Shown here in pieces: positions 45,251 through 54,492 of a DNA stretch of 64,000 bases. The stretch spans positions 428,994 through 492,993 of the forward strand of contig JAQBOZ010000007.1 of NCBI GenBank assembly GCA_028287785.1, read 5' to 3'. The notes beneath the pieces are model-generated. The model did not search any database. It had not been told where the DNA came from and was given only the letters and a program-made list of their open reading frames with translations. The stretch comes from Chlorobiota bacterium (GTDB lineage: Bacteria; Bacteroidota; Ignavibacteria; OLB7). The stretch's first letter is position 1, and each line of letters begins with the position of its first letter. A program made the position numbers and the translations under genes.

Positions 45251-45688
45251 CTACAGCAGACGCTTTATCATCCTGAGCTGGTTGGCGTGGTTCTTCATGA
45301 CGGCGTAGGCCACATCATCCATCACCATCTTGATGATATGGACGCCAAGCCCGCCGCGAAGGCACTGCTCGAAATATTTCTTCATGTCCAGCACCGGAAG
45401 ATCGCTCGGGTCGAAGCTCTTTCCATGATCGGTCAGCGCGATGACGAACCGGTCACCGGCGGTGGATATCTCGACTTCGAATGTATTGGCCGGGTTGCCG
45501 GCGTACGAGTGCTTGATGATGTTGGTGCACGCCTCATCCACCGCGAGCGCCAGGCGAAACGCGGTCTCCTGATCGAAACCGAAATCTATCGCCTCATCCT
45601 CCACGCGCTGGCGGATATCATGAAGCTCCTCGGTTCGTGTCTCGAACTCCTTCTTGAAGCGCACGATCTGATGTTTCTCTCTCTGCAT
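45251..45688 (-). CDS. RsbW-like serine kinase/anti-sigma factor (HATPase_c_2)
   Basis: A 145-residue ATP-binding protein of the anti-sigma/serine-kinase class. Conserved N-box is RLALAVDEACTNIIKHSY, with E53 and N57 for Mg-ATP, then LTDHGKSFDP (G1) and CLRGGLGVHIIKMVMD (G2, GGLG). In Bacillus RsbW phosphorylates RsbV and binds the sigma factor. Its gene starts 9 bp after the STAS gene stop, the third gene of a PP2C-STAS-HATPase operon. No sigma factor follows, so the regulated target is elsewhere or is not a sigma factor. Confidence 0.9.
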   Translation of the reverse strand: MQREKHQIVRFKKEFETRTEELHDIRQRVEDEAIDFGFDQETAFRLALAVDEACTNIIKHSYAGNPANTFEVEISTAGDRFVIALTDHGKSFDPSDLPVLDMKKYFEQCLRGGLGVHIIKMVMDDVAYAVMKNHANQLRMIKRLL

Positions 45689-45697
45689 GGCGTTCGC

Positions 45698-46066
45698 TTA
45701 ACCTAAGGAGGAGGATGGGCTGTCGAGGAACTTCTGGCGGGCCTGATGCTCCTCATCGTAGATCTCGTAGAGCATCGGGAAGCCGAGAAGATCGAACACG
45801 TTGTAGACTTTCGGAGACATGGCGACCAGTTTGATATCCCCCTCGTTTCCCCGCACATCCTCCACGAACGCCATGAACACGCCAAGGCCCGCGCTGGAGA
45901 TGTAGATCAGATCGCGGAAGTTGACGATGATATTGAAACGCTTTTCGTCAAGCAGGTTCTGGAACGCCTGTTCGAGCTGCGGCGCGGTGTGGGCGTCCAG
46001 ATAGCCGTTCAGGTCTATCACCTGGGCCGGGGAATTTTCACGGACTGACAAGGAAAACTGGCTCAT
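45698..46066 (-). CDS. Anti-anti-sigma factor (STAS domain)
   Basis: A 122-residue single STAS domain protein, RsbV/SpoIIAA type. VIDLNGYLDAHTAP is the N-terminal strand, and the phosphorylatable serine is in the loop DLIYISSAGLGVF (S58 or S59). The C-terminal region KLVAMSPKVYNVFDLLGF is typical. In the family, unphosphorylated RsbV sequesters RsbW and is rephosphorylated by it, while PP2C phosphatases dephosphorylate it. It sits in the middle of the operon, so it is the likely shared substrate of the neighbouring phosphatase and kinase. Confidence 0.92.
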   Translation of the reverse strand: MSQFSLSVRENSPAQVIDLNGYLDAHTAPQLEQAFQNLLDEKRFNIIVNFRDLIYISSAGLGVFMAFVEDVRGNEGDIKLVAMSPKVYNVFDLLGFPMLYEIYDEEHQARQKFLDSPSSSLG

Positions 46067-46124
46067 GAACCGCTATGATAATTAAAAGTATGGTCCAACG
46101 ATAATCGATCGATCATTCATCGCT

Positions 46125-48248
46125 TCACTGCCAGCGGAGAATCACCAGCGTGCTGTCGTCGGCCTGCGGCTCGGTGCCGCAGAACTTGTCGATCTGTTCA
46201 AAGATAGCATCCCGCATCGCAACTGGGCTTGCCCCGATGCCCGCGGCCGTCAGGGCGGTTTCCATCAGCTTCTCGTAGCCGTATTCCTCGCCGTCGGTCG
46301 CGCGCGCCTCCGGAAGCCCGTCGCTGTAGAAGATCGCATAATCGCCGGGAGAGAAGACGAACTCCTCGACCTCCAGGTTGCGATCGAACAGCGCCGGCTT
46401 GCAGATTGCGAGCCCCAGCCCTTTCGATCTGCTGTACATCCCGCTTCCGTCGCGGATCAGGAGCGTGGGACAATGCCCCGCGCGGGCGATGCGAAGTGTT
46501 CGGCGTTCATCGACGATCTGGGCACACGTCATTGTCGCGAACCATCGTTGATCCAGGTTGCCGTGAAGGGCTACGTTCGTCTCCGCCAGAAGTTCCTTCG
46601 GCGAGGAGCAGCGGCCGGAGAGCGCCTGGATGATCCCCTTGATCATCCCCATGTAGAGCGCGGCGCTGGCCCCCTTGCCTGAGACATCCGCCACCACGAT
46701 GCCGAGCGTCTGATCGCTGAAGGTGACCACGTCGTAATAATCCCCTCCCACGATGCTGGCCGGCACCGATTCCGCGTGGATCTCGAAGAAGGGGCTCTGC
46801 GGCAGGAGCTTCGGAAGCAGCCGCCGCTGAAGATCGAGCGCGATCAGCATCTCCTGCTCCAGCCGCTCCCGCTGAAGCGATTGCTGGATCAGCCGCGACT
46901 GCTGGAACGCCAGCGCTATCTGGTCAGCCAGCGCCGTCAGCACCACCAGATCATCGCGATCGAAGCCGTTTATCCGCTCCTTCGCCACGAAGAGCGTCCC
47001 CCGGAGATCATCCCCCACCTGCATCGGCGCCGCGGCTATCGAGCGTATCTCATGCCGCCCCCCCTGGCCTCCCCAGGCAAAGCCGGTCAGCCGGTCGATC
47101 ACCTCCACCCGGCGCCGTTCTGTGACGGCGCTTCGGATCGATATTCTCTTTCCCACCGTCGCCTCCATCAATCCCAGCGCGACCTGCTGCGGGATGCGCG
47201 GCGAGCTCCCCAGGAGTATCTCCCGCTCCTCTCCATCCCGTTTCTCAAGCCAGACCGCGTAGCCCGATGTGGCCTCGCAGGCGATCGCGATCGCGGTGTC
47301 GATAAGATTGCCGGAGTCCAGCGATTGCGTCAGCAGCCGGGCGAAGTTGGCGAGCGAGGAGACCTCGATGTTGCGCCGGTCGATGGCGTCGGCGGTGGGA
47401 AGCGCAAAGAGGGATGTGACGAAGATGATCATGTTGACGAAGCCCGCCGAGAGGCCGAGCCCCCAGATCAGCGGGATCAGCGCCGGGTTCATCGTGAGCA
47501 TTCCCGTTCCGGCGTCCGAGGTAAGGGCGATGCCCATCAGCGTCCCGGCGGCCGGGGCACCGATAAACGCAAGGCCCAGCAGTTTCAGCTTCTGGCGCTT
47601 TCTCAGATTCAGTATCCATCCCCCCTGCACCGCCATGATAAACCCGAGCGCCCCGAACCCGGCGGCGATGCAGGTAAAGACGATCCCGCTTTTCCCATCC
47701 TGGGCGATGGGGATCATCTGGGCCACCACCGCCAGCAGAAAGAGCCCCTGAAAGTAGAGCCGGGACATCCCCGAGGCCGATCCGCGGTTCCGGTAGCGGA
47801 AGAGGCGCGCCATGTTCTCGGCGATAAGCGGCAGCCCAAGCATCACGATCAGCCCGGCAACGCCGGCCCCGATATGCGAGAGAAGATCGGCGGGAAGGTC
47901 AAGCTGGGTAAGCCGGATGGGAATGATCGTCACAAGCCCCAGCACCACGCTGGTGACCAGCGTTATCACCGTCAGCCGGACGAAGACTCTGTACGCATGC
48001 TGGTTCGATTCCAGATCCTTCGAACGGAGGATGCGGAGGGCGGCCGGGATCAGCGCCACCAGGGGAATGATCATGCGGAGCCGCGGGTGGGTCGCGAGAG
48101 CCCCCCGTTGCCCGGATGCGGCGATATCGTAGATAAGCAGCCCAAGCCACCCGGCGATGATGCTTCCCATGGCAATGGGGAGAGCTGGCCGGCGGGGCCT
48201 GAGGATTTCGTCTTCCACCTGAGGTCGGCGATCGTTCATTGCGTCCAT
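46125..48248 (-). CDS. Membrane PP2C-type (SpoIIE/RsbU) phosphatase with GAF domain
   Basis: A 707-residue sensory phosphatase. Seven or eight hydrophobic segments (about 20-285) precede a GAF domain (about 310-460, EATSGYAVWLEK, ERINGFDRDDLVVL) and a SpoIIE/PP2C domain (about 490-707) with GGDYYDVVTF (metal-binding GD), VVADVSGKGASAALYMG and the later FYSDGLPEA motif and DDSTLVIL (final Asp). It should dephosphorylate the STAS protein encoded next. Sensing could use either the membrane segments or the GAF domain. Start at 48248 is followed by another ATG at 48239; either is possible. It heads a three-gene operon on the minus strand. Confidence 0.92.
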   Translation of the reverse strand: MDAMNDRRPQVEDEILRPRRPALPIAMGSIIAGWLGLLIYDIAASGQRGALATHPRLRMIIPLVALIPAALRILRSKDLESNQHAYRVFVRLTVITLVTSVVLGLVTIIPIRLTQLDLPADLLSHIGAGVAGLIVMLGLPLIAENMARLFRYRNRGSASGMSRLYFQGLFLLAVVAQMIPIAQDGKSGIVFTCIAAGFGALGFIMAVQGGWILNLRKRQKLKLLGLAFIGAPAAGTLMGIALTSDAGTGMLTMNPALIPLIWGLGLSAGFVNMIIFVTSLFALPTADAIDRRNIEVSSLANFARLLTQSLDSGNLIDTAIAIACEATSGYAVWLEKRDGEEREILLGSSPRIPQQVALGLMEATVGKRISIRSAVTERRRVEVIDRLTGFAWGGQGGRHEIRSIAAAPMQVGDDLRGTLFVAKERINGFDRDDLVVLTALADQIALAFQQSRLIQQSLQRERLEQEMLIALDLQRRLLPKLLPQSPFFEIHAESVPASIVGGDYYDVVTFSDQTLGIVVADVSGKGASAALYMGMIKGIIQALSGRCSSPKELLAETNVALHGNLDQRWFATMTCAQIVDERRTLRIARAGHCPTLLIRDGSGMYSRSKGLGLAICKPALFDRNLEVEEFVFSPGDYAIFYSDGLPEARATDGEEYGYEKLMETALTAAGIGASPVAMRDAIFEQIDKFCGTEPQADDSTLVILRWQ

Positions 48249-48542
48249 TCTTCGGGGGTTCCGGCGGGATGTTTCGGTAGGGCGGGCCGGACAAACATAC
48301 CGGCGGCTCATCCGTCAGTATACAAGGCTCGTCATCAGGCGATCCCAATCGGGCATCATACCGGCAATAATGTGGATTTTTCGCGATCCGGTGGTCATCG
48401 CCAGTAAATAACGCTGTTTGCGGGCCGATCTTACACCCCGTGACATTGCTATTCGGCGGCGAAGTGGTAAATTTCTGATCGCTGTAATTGAAAGAATCAG
48501 CATCGCCGGCTTTTTCAAGGATTGATCAGGAGCGTTACTTGT

Positions 48543-48935
48543 ATGGCACGAGCAAAACAATCGAAGTATATCACTCTCTCGAACATCTGTGAGATCTGTT
48601 CCAAGCCCACCAAGTTCGAGCTTCTGGGCGAGGCCGTAGGCCAGGAGGAGGGGAAGCGCTGGGCGAAATGCTCCAAGTGCCATCACACGATGATGATCGA
48701 CATGATGGTGATCGAGGGGGAGCGGCGTGCCGCGAAGGAGATCAATGTATCGGTGGAGGACTGCATTCCCTATTCCCCGAAGAGCATCTACACGATCGGC
48801 GACGCGATCTACCACAAGACGTGGGATGATATCGGCACGGTGGTTTCCAAGGAGCTTACCTCCAGCGGCAGCCAGGCGATCGTCGTGGCGTTCAGCAAGA
48901 TCGGCGAGAAGCGTCTGGTGGAGAACCTGGTCTAG
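48543..48935 (+). CDS. Zinc-ribbon protein with C-terminal Tudor/KOW-like domain
   Basis: A 130-residue protein. Residues about 13-50 form a zinc ribbon (CEICSK and CSKCHH, two CxxC pairs), and residues about 80-130 (FSIGDAIYH-like YTIGDAIYHKTWDDIGTVV, QAIVVAFSKIGEKRLVENL) resemble the Tudor/KOW-type domains that bind RNA polymerase or DNA. A transcription or DNA-repair role is possible but inferred from the fold only. caggagc 8-10 bp upstream supports the start at 48543. It lies 160 bp upstream of rpsU on the same strand and may share a transcript. Confidence 0.68.
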   Translation: MARAKQSKYITLSNICEICSKPTKFELLGEAVGQEEGKRWAKCSKCHHTMMIDMMVIEGERRAAKEINVSVEDCIPYSPKSIYTIGDAIYHKTWDDIGTVVSKELTSSGSQAIVVAFSKIGEKRLVENLV

Positions 48936-49080
48936 AGCCATCCGGATTACCAGGGGCTCACCCCGGCATGCCGGAGGGGCCGAAGCCACGGAATGCGGCC
49001 CATTTCGGACGGAAGACAACGAAGCATATTGAAATAGAGTACCCGATTCCAATTTTCAAACATTTAAAATCGATCGCGAT

Positions 49081-49101
49081 AGGAGGAGGTGAAAGCACTT
49101 G
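49081..49101 (+). promoter_or_regulatory. Strong ribosome binding site before a TTG start
   Basis: aggaggaggtg (49081-49091) lies 7 bp before the TTG start of rpsU. The near-perfect match to the anti-Shine-Dalgarno compensates for the weak start codon. Confidence 0.85.
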
Positions 49102-49293
49102 ATCGGAGTAACCGTGCAGGAGAGCGAGTCAATCGACCGCGCATTGCGCCGCTTCAAAAAGAAGTACGAGCGTTCCGGCGTCCTGAAGGAATTCAAACGT
49201 CGCACGTCCTATACGAAGCCCTCAATCAACAAACGCATGGCGCGCATTAAGGCGGCTCGTCGCCAGATGCGGATCTCGAAAGAGATGCAGTAG
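49099..49293 (+). CDS. rpsU: 30S ribosomal protein S21
   Basis: A 64-residue basic protein (TTG start at 49099) with the S21 pattern ESIDRALRRFKKKYERSGVL, then KEFKRRTSYTKPS and a basic tail. S21 promotes base-pairing of the mRNA Shine-Dalgarno sequence with 16S rRNA. Its own start has the unusually long aggaggaggtg, fitting such a role. Length is typical (about 60-70). A T-rich terminator follows 80 bp downstream. In Bacteroidota S21 is one of the proteins that modulates Shine-Dalgarno use. Confidence 0.96.
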   Translation: MIGVTVQESESIDRALRRFKKKYERSGVLKEFKRRTSYTKPSINKRMARIKAARRQMRISKEMQ

Positions 49294-49371
49294 CCCAGCG
49301 TCGTTGAGAGCTCTGCGGCATTCTCCGCTGGGGATACTCCCCGGAAGTGCTCGCCCGCTTCCATGAACGTT

Positions 49372-49419
49372 CGCCGGCAATGATCCGCGATTTCGCGGCC
49401 GTTGCCGGCGTTTCTTTTT
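49372..49419 (+). terminator. Rho-independent terminator after rpsU
   Basis: Outer stem cgccggcaa / ttgccggcg with an inner ccgcga/tcgcgg stem, followed by tttcttttt. Confidence 0.85.
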
Positions 49420-49537
49420 CCAGGCCGGGAGCTTGGAGTCATATGGGAAGATTCGTACCTTGAAACCGGCTTCGCCCCGATTTCTTGGGTGTACTCACAT
49501 CGTAACTACTCAGTGGATCATTGGAGGTTCGGAGCAT

Positions 49538-49858
49538 ATGAGCAACTATGCAATGCTGTCGGCCGGCGATAACAATTCGATCGTTGTCGACCGTCTGGTG
49601 CTCAAGGGGAAGGGAATTCTCGAGCTCTGTCTGGAGCAGGGAAAGAATCTCTGCATGAAGGGGTTCATCGATTGTCAGATCGAAAAAGGGGAAGGGTACG
49701 TTCCAGTGGTTGAACAGATGGTCAGCTATATCGATCGCCAGCTTGAAGATGTCGATGACCGGACGCGTCGCGCGCTCCTGCTCGATCTGCAGAGCTATGC
49801 GGGTGAACAGCTACGACTACATACTGTGGAATCGCCCCCCATACCCGGCACGGACTGA
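49538..49858 (+). CDS. Hypothetical protein
   Basis: A 106-residue soluble protein. ggaggttcggag 6-12 bp upstream fixes the start at 49538. The sequence has two Cys (LELCLEQGKNLCMKGFIDCQ) and a helical C-terminal part (DRRTRRALLLDLQSYAGEQLR-like). No motif is recognised. It is 120 bp before another small gene on the same strand, which with leuS forms a possible run. Confidence 0.62.
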   Translation: MSNYAMLSAGDNNSIVVDRLVLKGKGILELCLEQGKNLCMKGFIDCQIEKGEGYVPVVEQMVSYIDRQLEDVDDRTRRALLLDLQSYAGEQLRLHTVESPPIPGTD

Positions 49859-49976
49859 GGTTATCCCGAAGTCACATACCAATGCTTTCCGCGCCGCAGT
49901 AAGGAGACCTTCTGCGGCGCTTCCGTTCAGGGCCACCGGCCGGGCGGATATCGAGAACAATACGCGGAGAACCGTC

Positions 49977-50285
49977 GTGAAACATGCCGGCAGCAAGGCG
50001 CTCGACAGCATCGGGGAGCTCCTGGAGATGATCCGCGCTCACGCCGGGCTCTCCGAGAAGACGCGCGGGGTGTTCTACCGTCGCTCCCGCGCCTTTCTCC
50101 ATTTTCACGAGGACCCGGCCGGCATCTTCGCCGATATCAGGCCGGAGGATATCTGGCTCCGCTATCCCGCCGGCACCGCGGCCGAGCGCGCAACGCTGCT
50201 CGGGGTGATCCGCGGGGCGATGGAGCCGGCCGGCGTGGACGGGCCGGCCATGAGAAGAACGAAACAACGACGCACGACATCATAA
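49977..50285 (+). CDS. Conserved hypothetical protein (GTG start)
   Basis: A 102-residue protein starting at a GTG 5-7 bp after cggagaacc. It contains LLEMIRAHAGLSEKTRGVFYRRSRAFLHFHEDPAGIFADI, a compact helix-strand pattern with aromatic/acidic residues seen in uncharacterised proteins of many bacteria. The frame is open further upstream but only in the antisense of another ORF. Stop is 16 bp before leuS, so cotranscription is likely. No function known. Confidence 0.62.
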   Translation: MKHAGSKALDSIGELLEMIRAHAGLSEKTRGVFYRRSRAFLHFHEDPAGIFADIRPEDIWLRYPAGTAAERATLLGVIRGAMEPAGVDGPAMRRTKQRRTTS

Positions 50286-50301
50286 CTTCGAGAGACGCCT
50301 T

Positions 50302-52914
50302 ATGCCTTATCCATTCAGTGAGATAGAACGGCGCTGGCAGCGCTACTGGAGCGAGCACGGAACCTTCCGTACCGATGTTACCGATCACTCCCGGCCGAAA
50401 TATTATGTCCTGGACATGTTCCCGTACCCCTCCGGCGCCGGGCTTCATGTGGGGCATCCCGAGGGCTATACGGCCACCGATATTCTGGCGCGCTACAAAC
50501 GCCATCGCGGCTGCAATGTCCTCCATCCGATGGGGTGGGACGCGTTCGGCCTCCCCGCCGAGCAGTATGCGATGAAGACCAATATCCATCCGCGGGTGAC
50601 CACCGAGCAGAATATCAACACATTCCGCCGGCAGCTTCAGGCAATCGGCTTCAGCTACGACTGGTCGCGCGAGCTGAACACGACCGATCCCGCCTACTAC
50701 CGCTGGACGCAGTGGGTTTTCCTGAAGCTCTACGATACCTGGTTCGATACGCGCGCCGGCAAGGGACGCCCGATCCCGGAACTGGTGGCGGAGCTGGAGC
50801 GGAGCGGCTGCGCTGAACTGCCGATGCCGGCCGGCTGGAGCGGCGCGGACTGGGGCTTCAGCGCCCAGGGCTGGCACGGGATGGACCCGCTGGCGAAACA
50901 GGCGGTGCTGGCGAACTTCCGGCTGGTCTACGAGGCGGAGACGCCGGTCAACTGGTGTCAGGCGCTCGGCTCCGTGCTTGCAAACGAGGAGGTGGATGAC
51001 TGGCAGGAGAAGGGCTTCACGGTGGAACGCCGCCCGATGCGGCAGTGGATGATGCGGATCACCGCCTACGCCGATCGCCTGCTGGATGGATTGAACGGGC
51101 TGGACTGGCCCGCGTCCACGGTGGAGATGCAGCGGAAATGGATAGGCCGCTCCAACGGCGCCGAGATCACCTTCATGACCGAGGCTGGGGATGCGCTGAA
51201 GGTCTTCACCACGCGCCCCGATACGCTCTACGGCGCGACGTTTATGACCGTGGCGCCGGAACATCCGCTGATCGAGAAGCTGACCGCGCGCGACCATCGC
51301 GCAACCGTCGAGGAGTACCGCCGGCAGGCGTCGCTGAAGAGCGAGCTGGATCGGCAGGCGAGCGAGGAGAAGACCGGCGTCTGGACCGGCAGCAACGCCA
51401 TCAACCCGGCCACCGGCGAACGGATACCGATCTGGACCGGCGACTACGTGCTGGCAAGCTACGGCACCAGCGCGGTGATGGGGGTGCCGGCCCACGACGA
51501 GCGCGATTTCGCCTTCGCGCGGAACTACGATCTCCCGATCCGCCCGGTGATAGAGCCGGCCGCCGATCATCAGAACCACGACTCCGTGCTGGCCGGCGAT
51601 GCCTGCCATACTGATTCGGGACGGATGATCAACTCCGGCCAGTTCGACGGCCTCGATTCCGATGATGCCAAATGGGCCATCGTCGCGAAGCTGGGAGATG
51701 ATGTGGCCCGCAAGACCGTGCAGTACAAGCAGCGCGACTGGCTTTTCAGCCGCCAGCGCTACTGGGGGGAGCCGATACCGCTGGTCCGCTACGACGACGG
51801 CATCATCCTCCCGGTCCCGGAATCGGAGCTACCGCTGATGCTCCCCGACATGGAGGAGTTCAAGCCATCCGGTTCCACGGAATCGCCGCTGGCGCTCGCC
51901 ACCGACTGGCTCTTCGTGCACGATCCGGTCCACGGCCAGGGCCGCCGCGAAACCAACACGATGCCGCAGTGGGCCGGTTCCTGCTGGTACTATCTCCGGT
52001 TCATCGATCCGGGAAACGCATCGGCGCCGGTCGATCCCGAACTGGAGCGCTACTGGATGCCGATCGATCTTTATATCGGCGGCGGCGAGCACGCTGTGCT
52101 CCATCTCCTCTACGCCCGGTTCTGGCACAAGGTCCTCTATGATCTGGGCCATGTCTCCACCGATGAGCCGTTCCGCGGCCTGATTCACCAGGGGCTGATC
52201 CTGGGGGAGGATTCCCAGAAGATGTCCAAGGCGCGCGGCAACGTCGTAAACCCGGATGAGGTGATCGAGGAGTTCGGAGCCGATTCGCTCAGGCTGTTCG
52301 AGATGTTCATGGGCCCCCTGGAGATGACCAAGCCGTGGGCAACCAAGGGGGTCGAGGGAGTGCGGCGGTTCCTGAACCGCGCGTGGCGGATGATCGTGGG
52401 GGATGAGGAGGCCGATGTTGTGGTGAAGATATCCGACCGGCCGATGACCGCCGCCGAGGAGCGGGTGCTGCATGGAACGATCCGCAAGGTGACGGAGGAT
52501 ATCGAGGCCGTCCGCTTCAACACGGCGATCTCCGCGATGATGGTCTTCGTCAACGAGTTCATCAACCTTGAGGAGAAACCGCGCGGGGCGATGGAATCGT
52601 TTACGATCATCCTGGCGCCGTTCGCCCCGCATATCGCCGAGGAACTCTGGTCGCGCCTGGGTCACGACGAATCGATCACCCTGGCCCCCTGGCCGGAATT
52701 CGACGCCGCGAAGATCGCGGAGGATGAGATCGAGATCGTGCTTCAGATCAACAGCAGGATCAAGGCGAAAGTGATGGTGCCGGCCGGGACCGATACCGAG
52801 TCGCTTGAGCGGATCGCGCTGGGAACGGACGCCATCAGGGAGCTGCTGGAGGGGAAATCGGTGCGGAAGGTGGTGGCCGTGAAGGACAAGCTGGTGAATG
52901 TGATCGCCGGCTGA
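50302..52914 (+). CDS. leuS: Leucyl-tRNA synthetase
   Basis: An 870-residue class Ia synthetase charging tRNA(Leu). HIGH motif is H49-V-G-H52 within FPYPSGAGLHVGHPEGYT. The CP1 editing domain lies at about 225-420 (TTRPDTLYGATFMTVAPEHP, and a later YGTSAVMGVPAHDERD). The KMSKS motif is K640-M-S-K-A, Ala replacing the final Ser. C-terminal anticodon-binding domain is at about 690-820, followed by the small leucyl-specific C-terminal domain. Length matches bacterial LeuRS (about 800-960). It follows the small gene at 49977 by 16 bp. No T-box or leader was recognised. Confidence 0.98.
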   Translation: MPYPFSEIERRWQRYWSEHGTFRTDVTDHSRPKYYVLDMFPYPSGAGLHVGHPEGYTATDILARYKRHRGCNVLHPMGWDAFGLPAEQYAMKTNIHPRVTTEQNINTFRRQLQAIGFSYDWSRELNTTDPAYYRWTQWVFLKLYDTWFDTRAGKGRPIPELVAELERSGCAELPMPAGWSGADWGFSAQGWHGMDPLAKQAVLANFRLVYEAETPVNWCQALGSVLANEEVDDWQEKGFTVERRPMRQWMMRITAYADRLLDGLNGLDWPASTVEMQRKWIGRSNGAEITFMTEAGDALKVFTTRPDTLYGATFMTVAPEHPLIEKLTARDHRATVEEYRRQASLKSELDRQASEEKTGVWTGSNAINPATGERIPIWTGDYVLASYGTSAVMGVPAHDERDFAFARNYDLPIRPVIEPAADHQNHDSVLAGDACHTDSGRMINSGQFDGLDSDDAKWAIVAKLGDDVARKTVQYKQRDWLFSRQRYWGEPIPLVRYDDGIILPVPESELPLMLPDMEEFKPSGSTESPLALATDWLFVHDPVHGQGRRETNTMPQWAGSCWYYLRFIDPGNASAPVDPELERYWMPIDLYIGGGEHAVLHLLYARFWHKVLYDLGHVSTDEPFRGLIHQGLILGEDSQKMSKARGNVVNPDEVIEEFGADSLRLFEMFMGPLEMTKPWATKGVEGVRRFLNRAWRMIVGDEEADVVVKISDRPMTAAEERVLHGTIRKVTEDIEAVRFNTAISAMMVFVNEFINLEEKPRGAMESFTIILAPFAPHIAEELWSRLGHDESITLAPWPEFDAAKIAEDEIEIVLQINSRIKAKVMVPAGTDTESLERIALGTDAIRELLEGKSVRKVVAVKDKLVNVIAG

Positions 52915-53068
52915 CGGATATCCGCCGGGACGTGATATCGAAATGATCGTCCCGGTGGTGAATCTTTTGCGAAACTCTTGCGATATCCCCCGAAGCCGCT
53001 CATCCGATCGGCTTCCATTGATGAATAAACTCCGTTCACTATATCTATAAGATGAGGGCTCCCTCGCC

Positions 53069-54100
53069 ATGGATAACACGACTGCGATGAAGAGGACAAA
53101 GGTTCATTTCCCCAATATCAGCTCGAAAACGTGGGAGCATCCCGCCGATCGCGCGGCGTTGACGGCATTGAAGAAGGTTCCGGGGCTGGATACCCTCCTT
53201 CAGAAACTGGTGGGGGTTACCACCGAGAAATCGATCCGTCTGATTACGCTCGCCTCGGCGGTGCGCGTTTCGGATACTCAGTTTCCCAAGGTGAAGCGCC
53301 TTCACGGCGAGGCCTGCGCCATCTTCGGCATCGAGGAGCCGCCGGAGCTCTTTGTTTCGCAGACGCCGTTTCTCAATGCGATGGCGATCGGCGTCGAGAA
53401 GCCGTTTATCGTGCTGAACTCCGCGCTGGTGGAGCGGTTGAACGAGGAGGAGCTGCTCTCGGTGATCGGCCACGAGCTTGGGCACTGCCTGAGCGGCCAT
53501 GTGCTCTATAAGACATTGCTTCAGTTGATTCTGAAGTTCTCGGTGGTGGCGTTCAACGTTCCGCTTGGCGGAATCGCGCTGCTGCCGATCATCATCGCGC
53601 TGCGCGAGTGGGATCGCAAGAGCGAGTTGAGCGCCGATCGCGCCGGCCTGCTGGTAACGCAGGACCCCGCCACATGCTACAACCTGGAGATGAAGCTCGC
53701 CGGGGGATCGAACCTCTCGGAGATGGATATCAACGAGTTCTTCCTTCAGGCGCAGGAGTATGAGAAGTCGGGAAGCGTGATCGACAGCGTTCACAAGCTG
53801 CTGAACCTTATGGGGCAGAGCCATCCGTTCCCGGTGCTCCGGCTGGCGGAGCTCAAGACCTGGGTGGACAGCGGCTCCTACAACCAGATCATCTCCGGCG
53901 AATATCTGCGGCGCGATCAGGACAACGATGATGATGTGATCAAGAATTTCCGCGATGCCGCCCGGAGGTACAAGGACGATATCGATGCATCGCAGGACCC
54001 GCTGGCGGAGACATTGCGCAATGCAATGGAAACCGCGGGAAACGTGAAGGACCGGGCAAAGGATGCGTTCGACGCGTTCTTCAGCAATCGCAAGGCGTAA
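53069..54100 (+). CDS. M48-family metallopeptidase
   Basis: A 343-residue zinc metalloprotease. The zinc motif is H135-E-L-G-H139, and the third ligand is E186 in RKSELSADRAGL, the standard M48 arrangement. Two hydrophobic segments (about 148-180) between the motifs suggest membrane association, as in HtpX. Unlike HtpX (about 290 aa) the N-terminal region (1-60) is soluble, so it is closer to the YggG/BepA/soluble-type M48 subset. C-terminal ~90 residues are helical. Followed by a strong terminator. Likely role: protein quality control. Confidence 0.9.
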   Translation: MDNTTAMKRTKVHFPNISSKTWEHPADRAALTALKKVPGLDTLLQKLVGVTTEKSIRLITLASAVRVSDTQFPKVKRLHGEACAIFGIEEPPELFVSQTPFLNAMAIGVEKPFIVLNSALVERLNEEELLSVIGHELGHCLSGHVLYKTLLQLILKFSVVAFNVPLGGIALLPIIIALREWDRKSELSADRAGLLVTQDPATCYNLEMKLAGGSNLSEMDINEFFLQAQEYEKSGSVIDSVHKLLNLMGQSHPFPVLRLAELKTWVDSGSYNQIISGEYLRRDQDNDDDVIKNFRDAARRYKDDIDASQDPLAETLRNAMETAGNVKDRAKDAFDAFFSNRKA

Positions 54101-54130
54101 CGCGCAGGCAACCTATCGAACATGCAGAGT

Positions 54131-54173
54131 ATGAAAAAGTCTGGAAGGAGAGTATCCTTTCAGACTTTTTCAT
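54131..54173. terminator. Rho-independent terminator after the M48 gene
   Basis: Long stem atgaaaaagtctggaagga / tcctttcagactttttcat with a 5-base loop and A/T-rich base, likely acting in both directions between convergent genes. Confidence 0.88.
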
Positions 54174-54189
54174 GATCGGGACCGGCCCC

Positions 54190-54492
54190 TCAGAAACGGG
54201 CCACATCTCCCAGATCATCGCCGGTGTTGTCCGAGTTCGCGATGCGGAGATAGAACTTCGTTCCCTGCTCCACAAGCTGTACCGGCTCACCGGGATGCGC
54301 CTGCTGTCCCTCCAGCACCAGCGTCTTGTAAAGACGACTGTTCCTCAGGTTGACGATCAGCGTGCTTCGGGGCTGAACCACTCCATGCGGCGCAAATGAG
54401 TTCTCCGCAAGAGCCTTGTGAACGCGAACATGGGTGATATGCTCACCTTTCATCCTGACCGCCGAGATATAATAATCCACAGTTGCTCCCAT
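54190..54492 (-). CDS. DUF3892-like hypothetical protein
   Basis: A 100-residue soluble protein with start at 54492 (an in-frame ATG at 54501 would be directly adjacent to the ribosome binding site). YYISAVRMKGEHITHVRVHKA near the N-terminus resembles the DUF3892 family, followed by FAPHGVVQPRSTLIVNLRN and a C-terminal LRIANSDNTGDDLGDV. Function unknown. It is convergent with the M48 gene across a terminator. Confidence 0.6.
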   Translation of the reverse strand: MGATVDYYISAVRMKGEHITHVRVHKALAENSFAPHGVVQPRSTLIVNLRNSRLYKTLVLEGQQAHPGEPVQLVEQGTKFYLRIANSDNTGDDLGDVARF

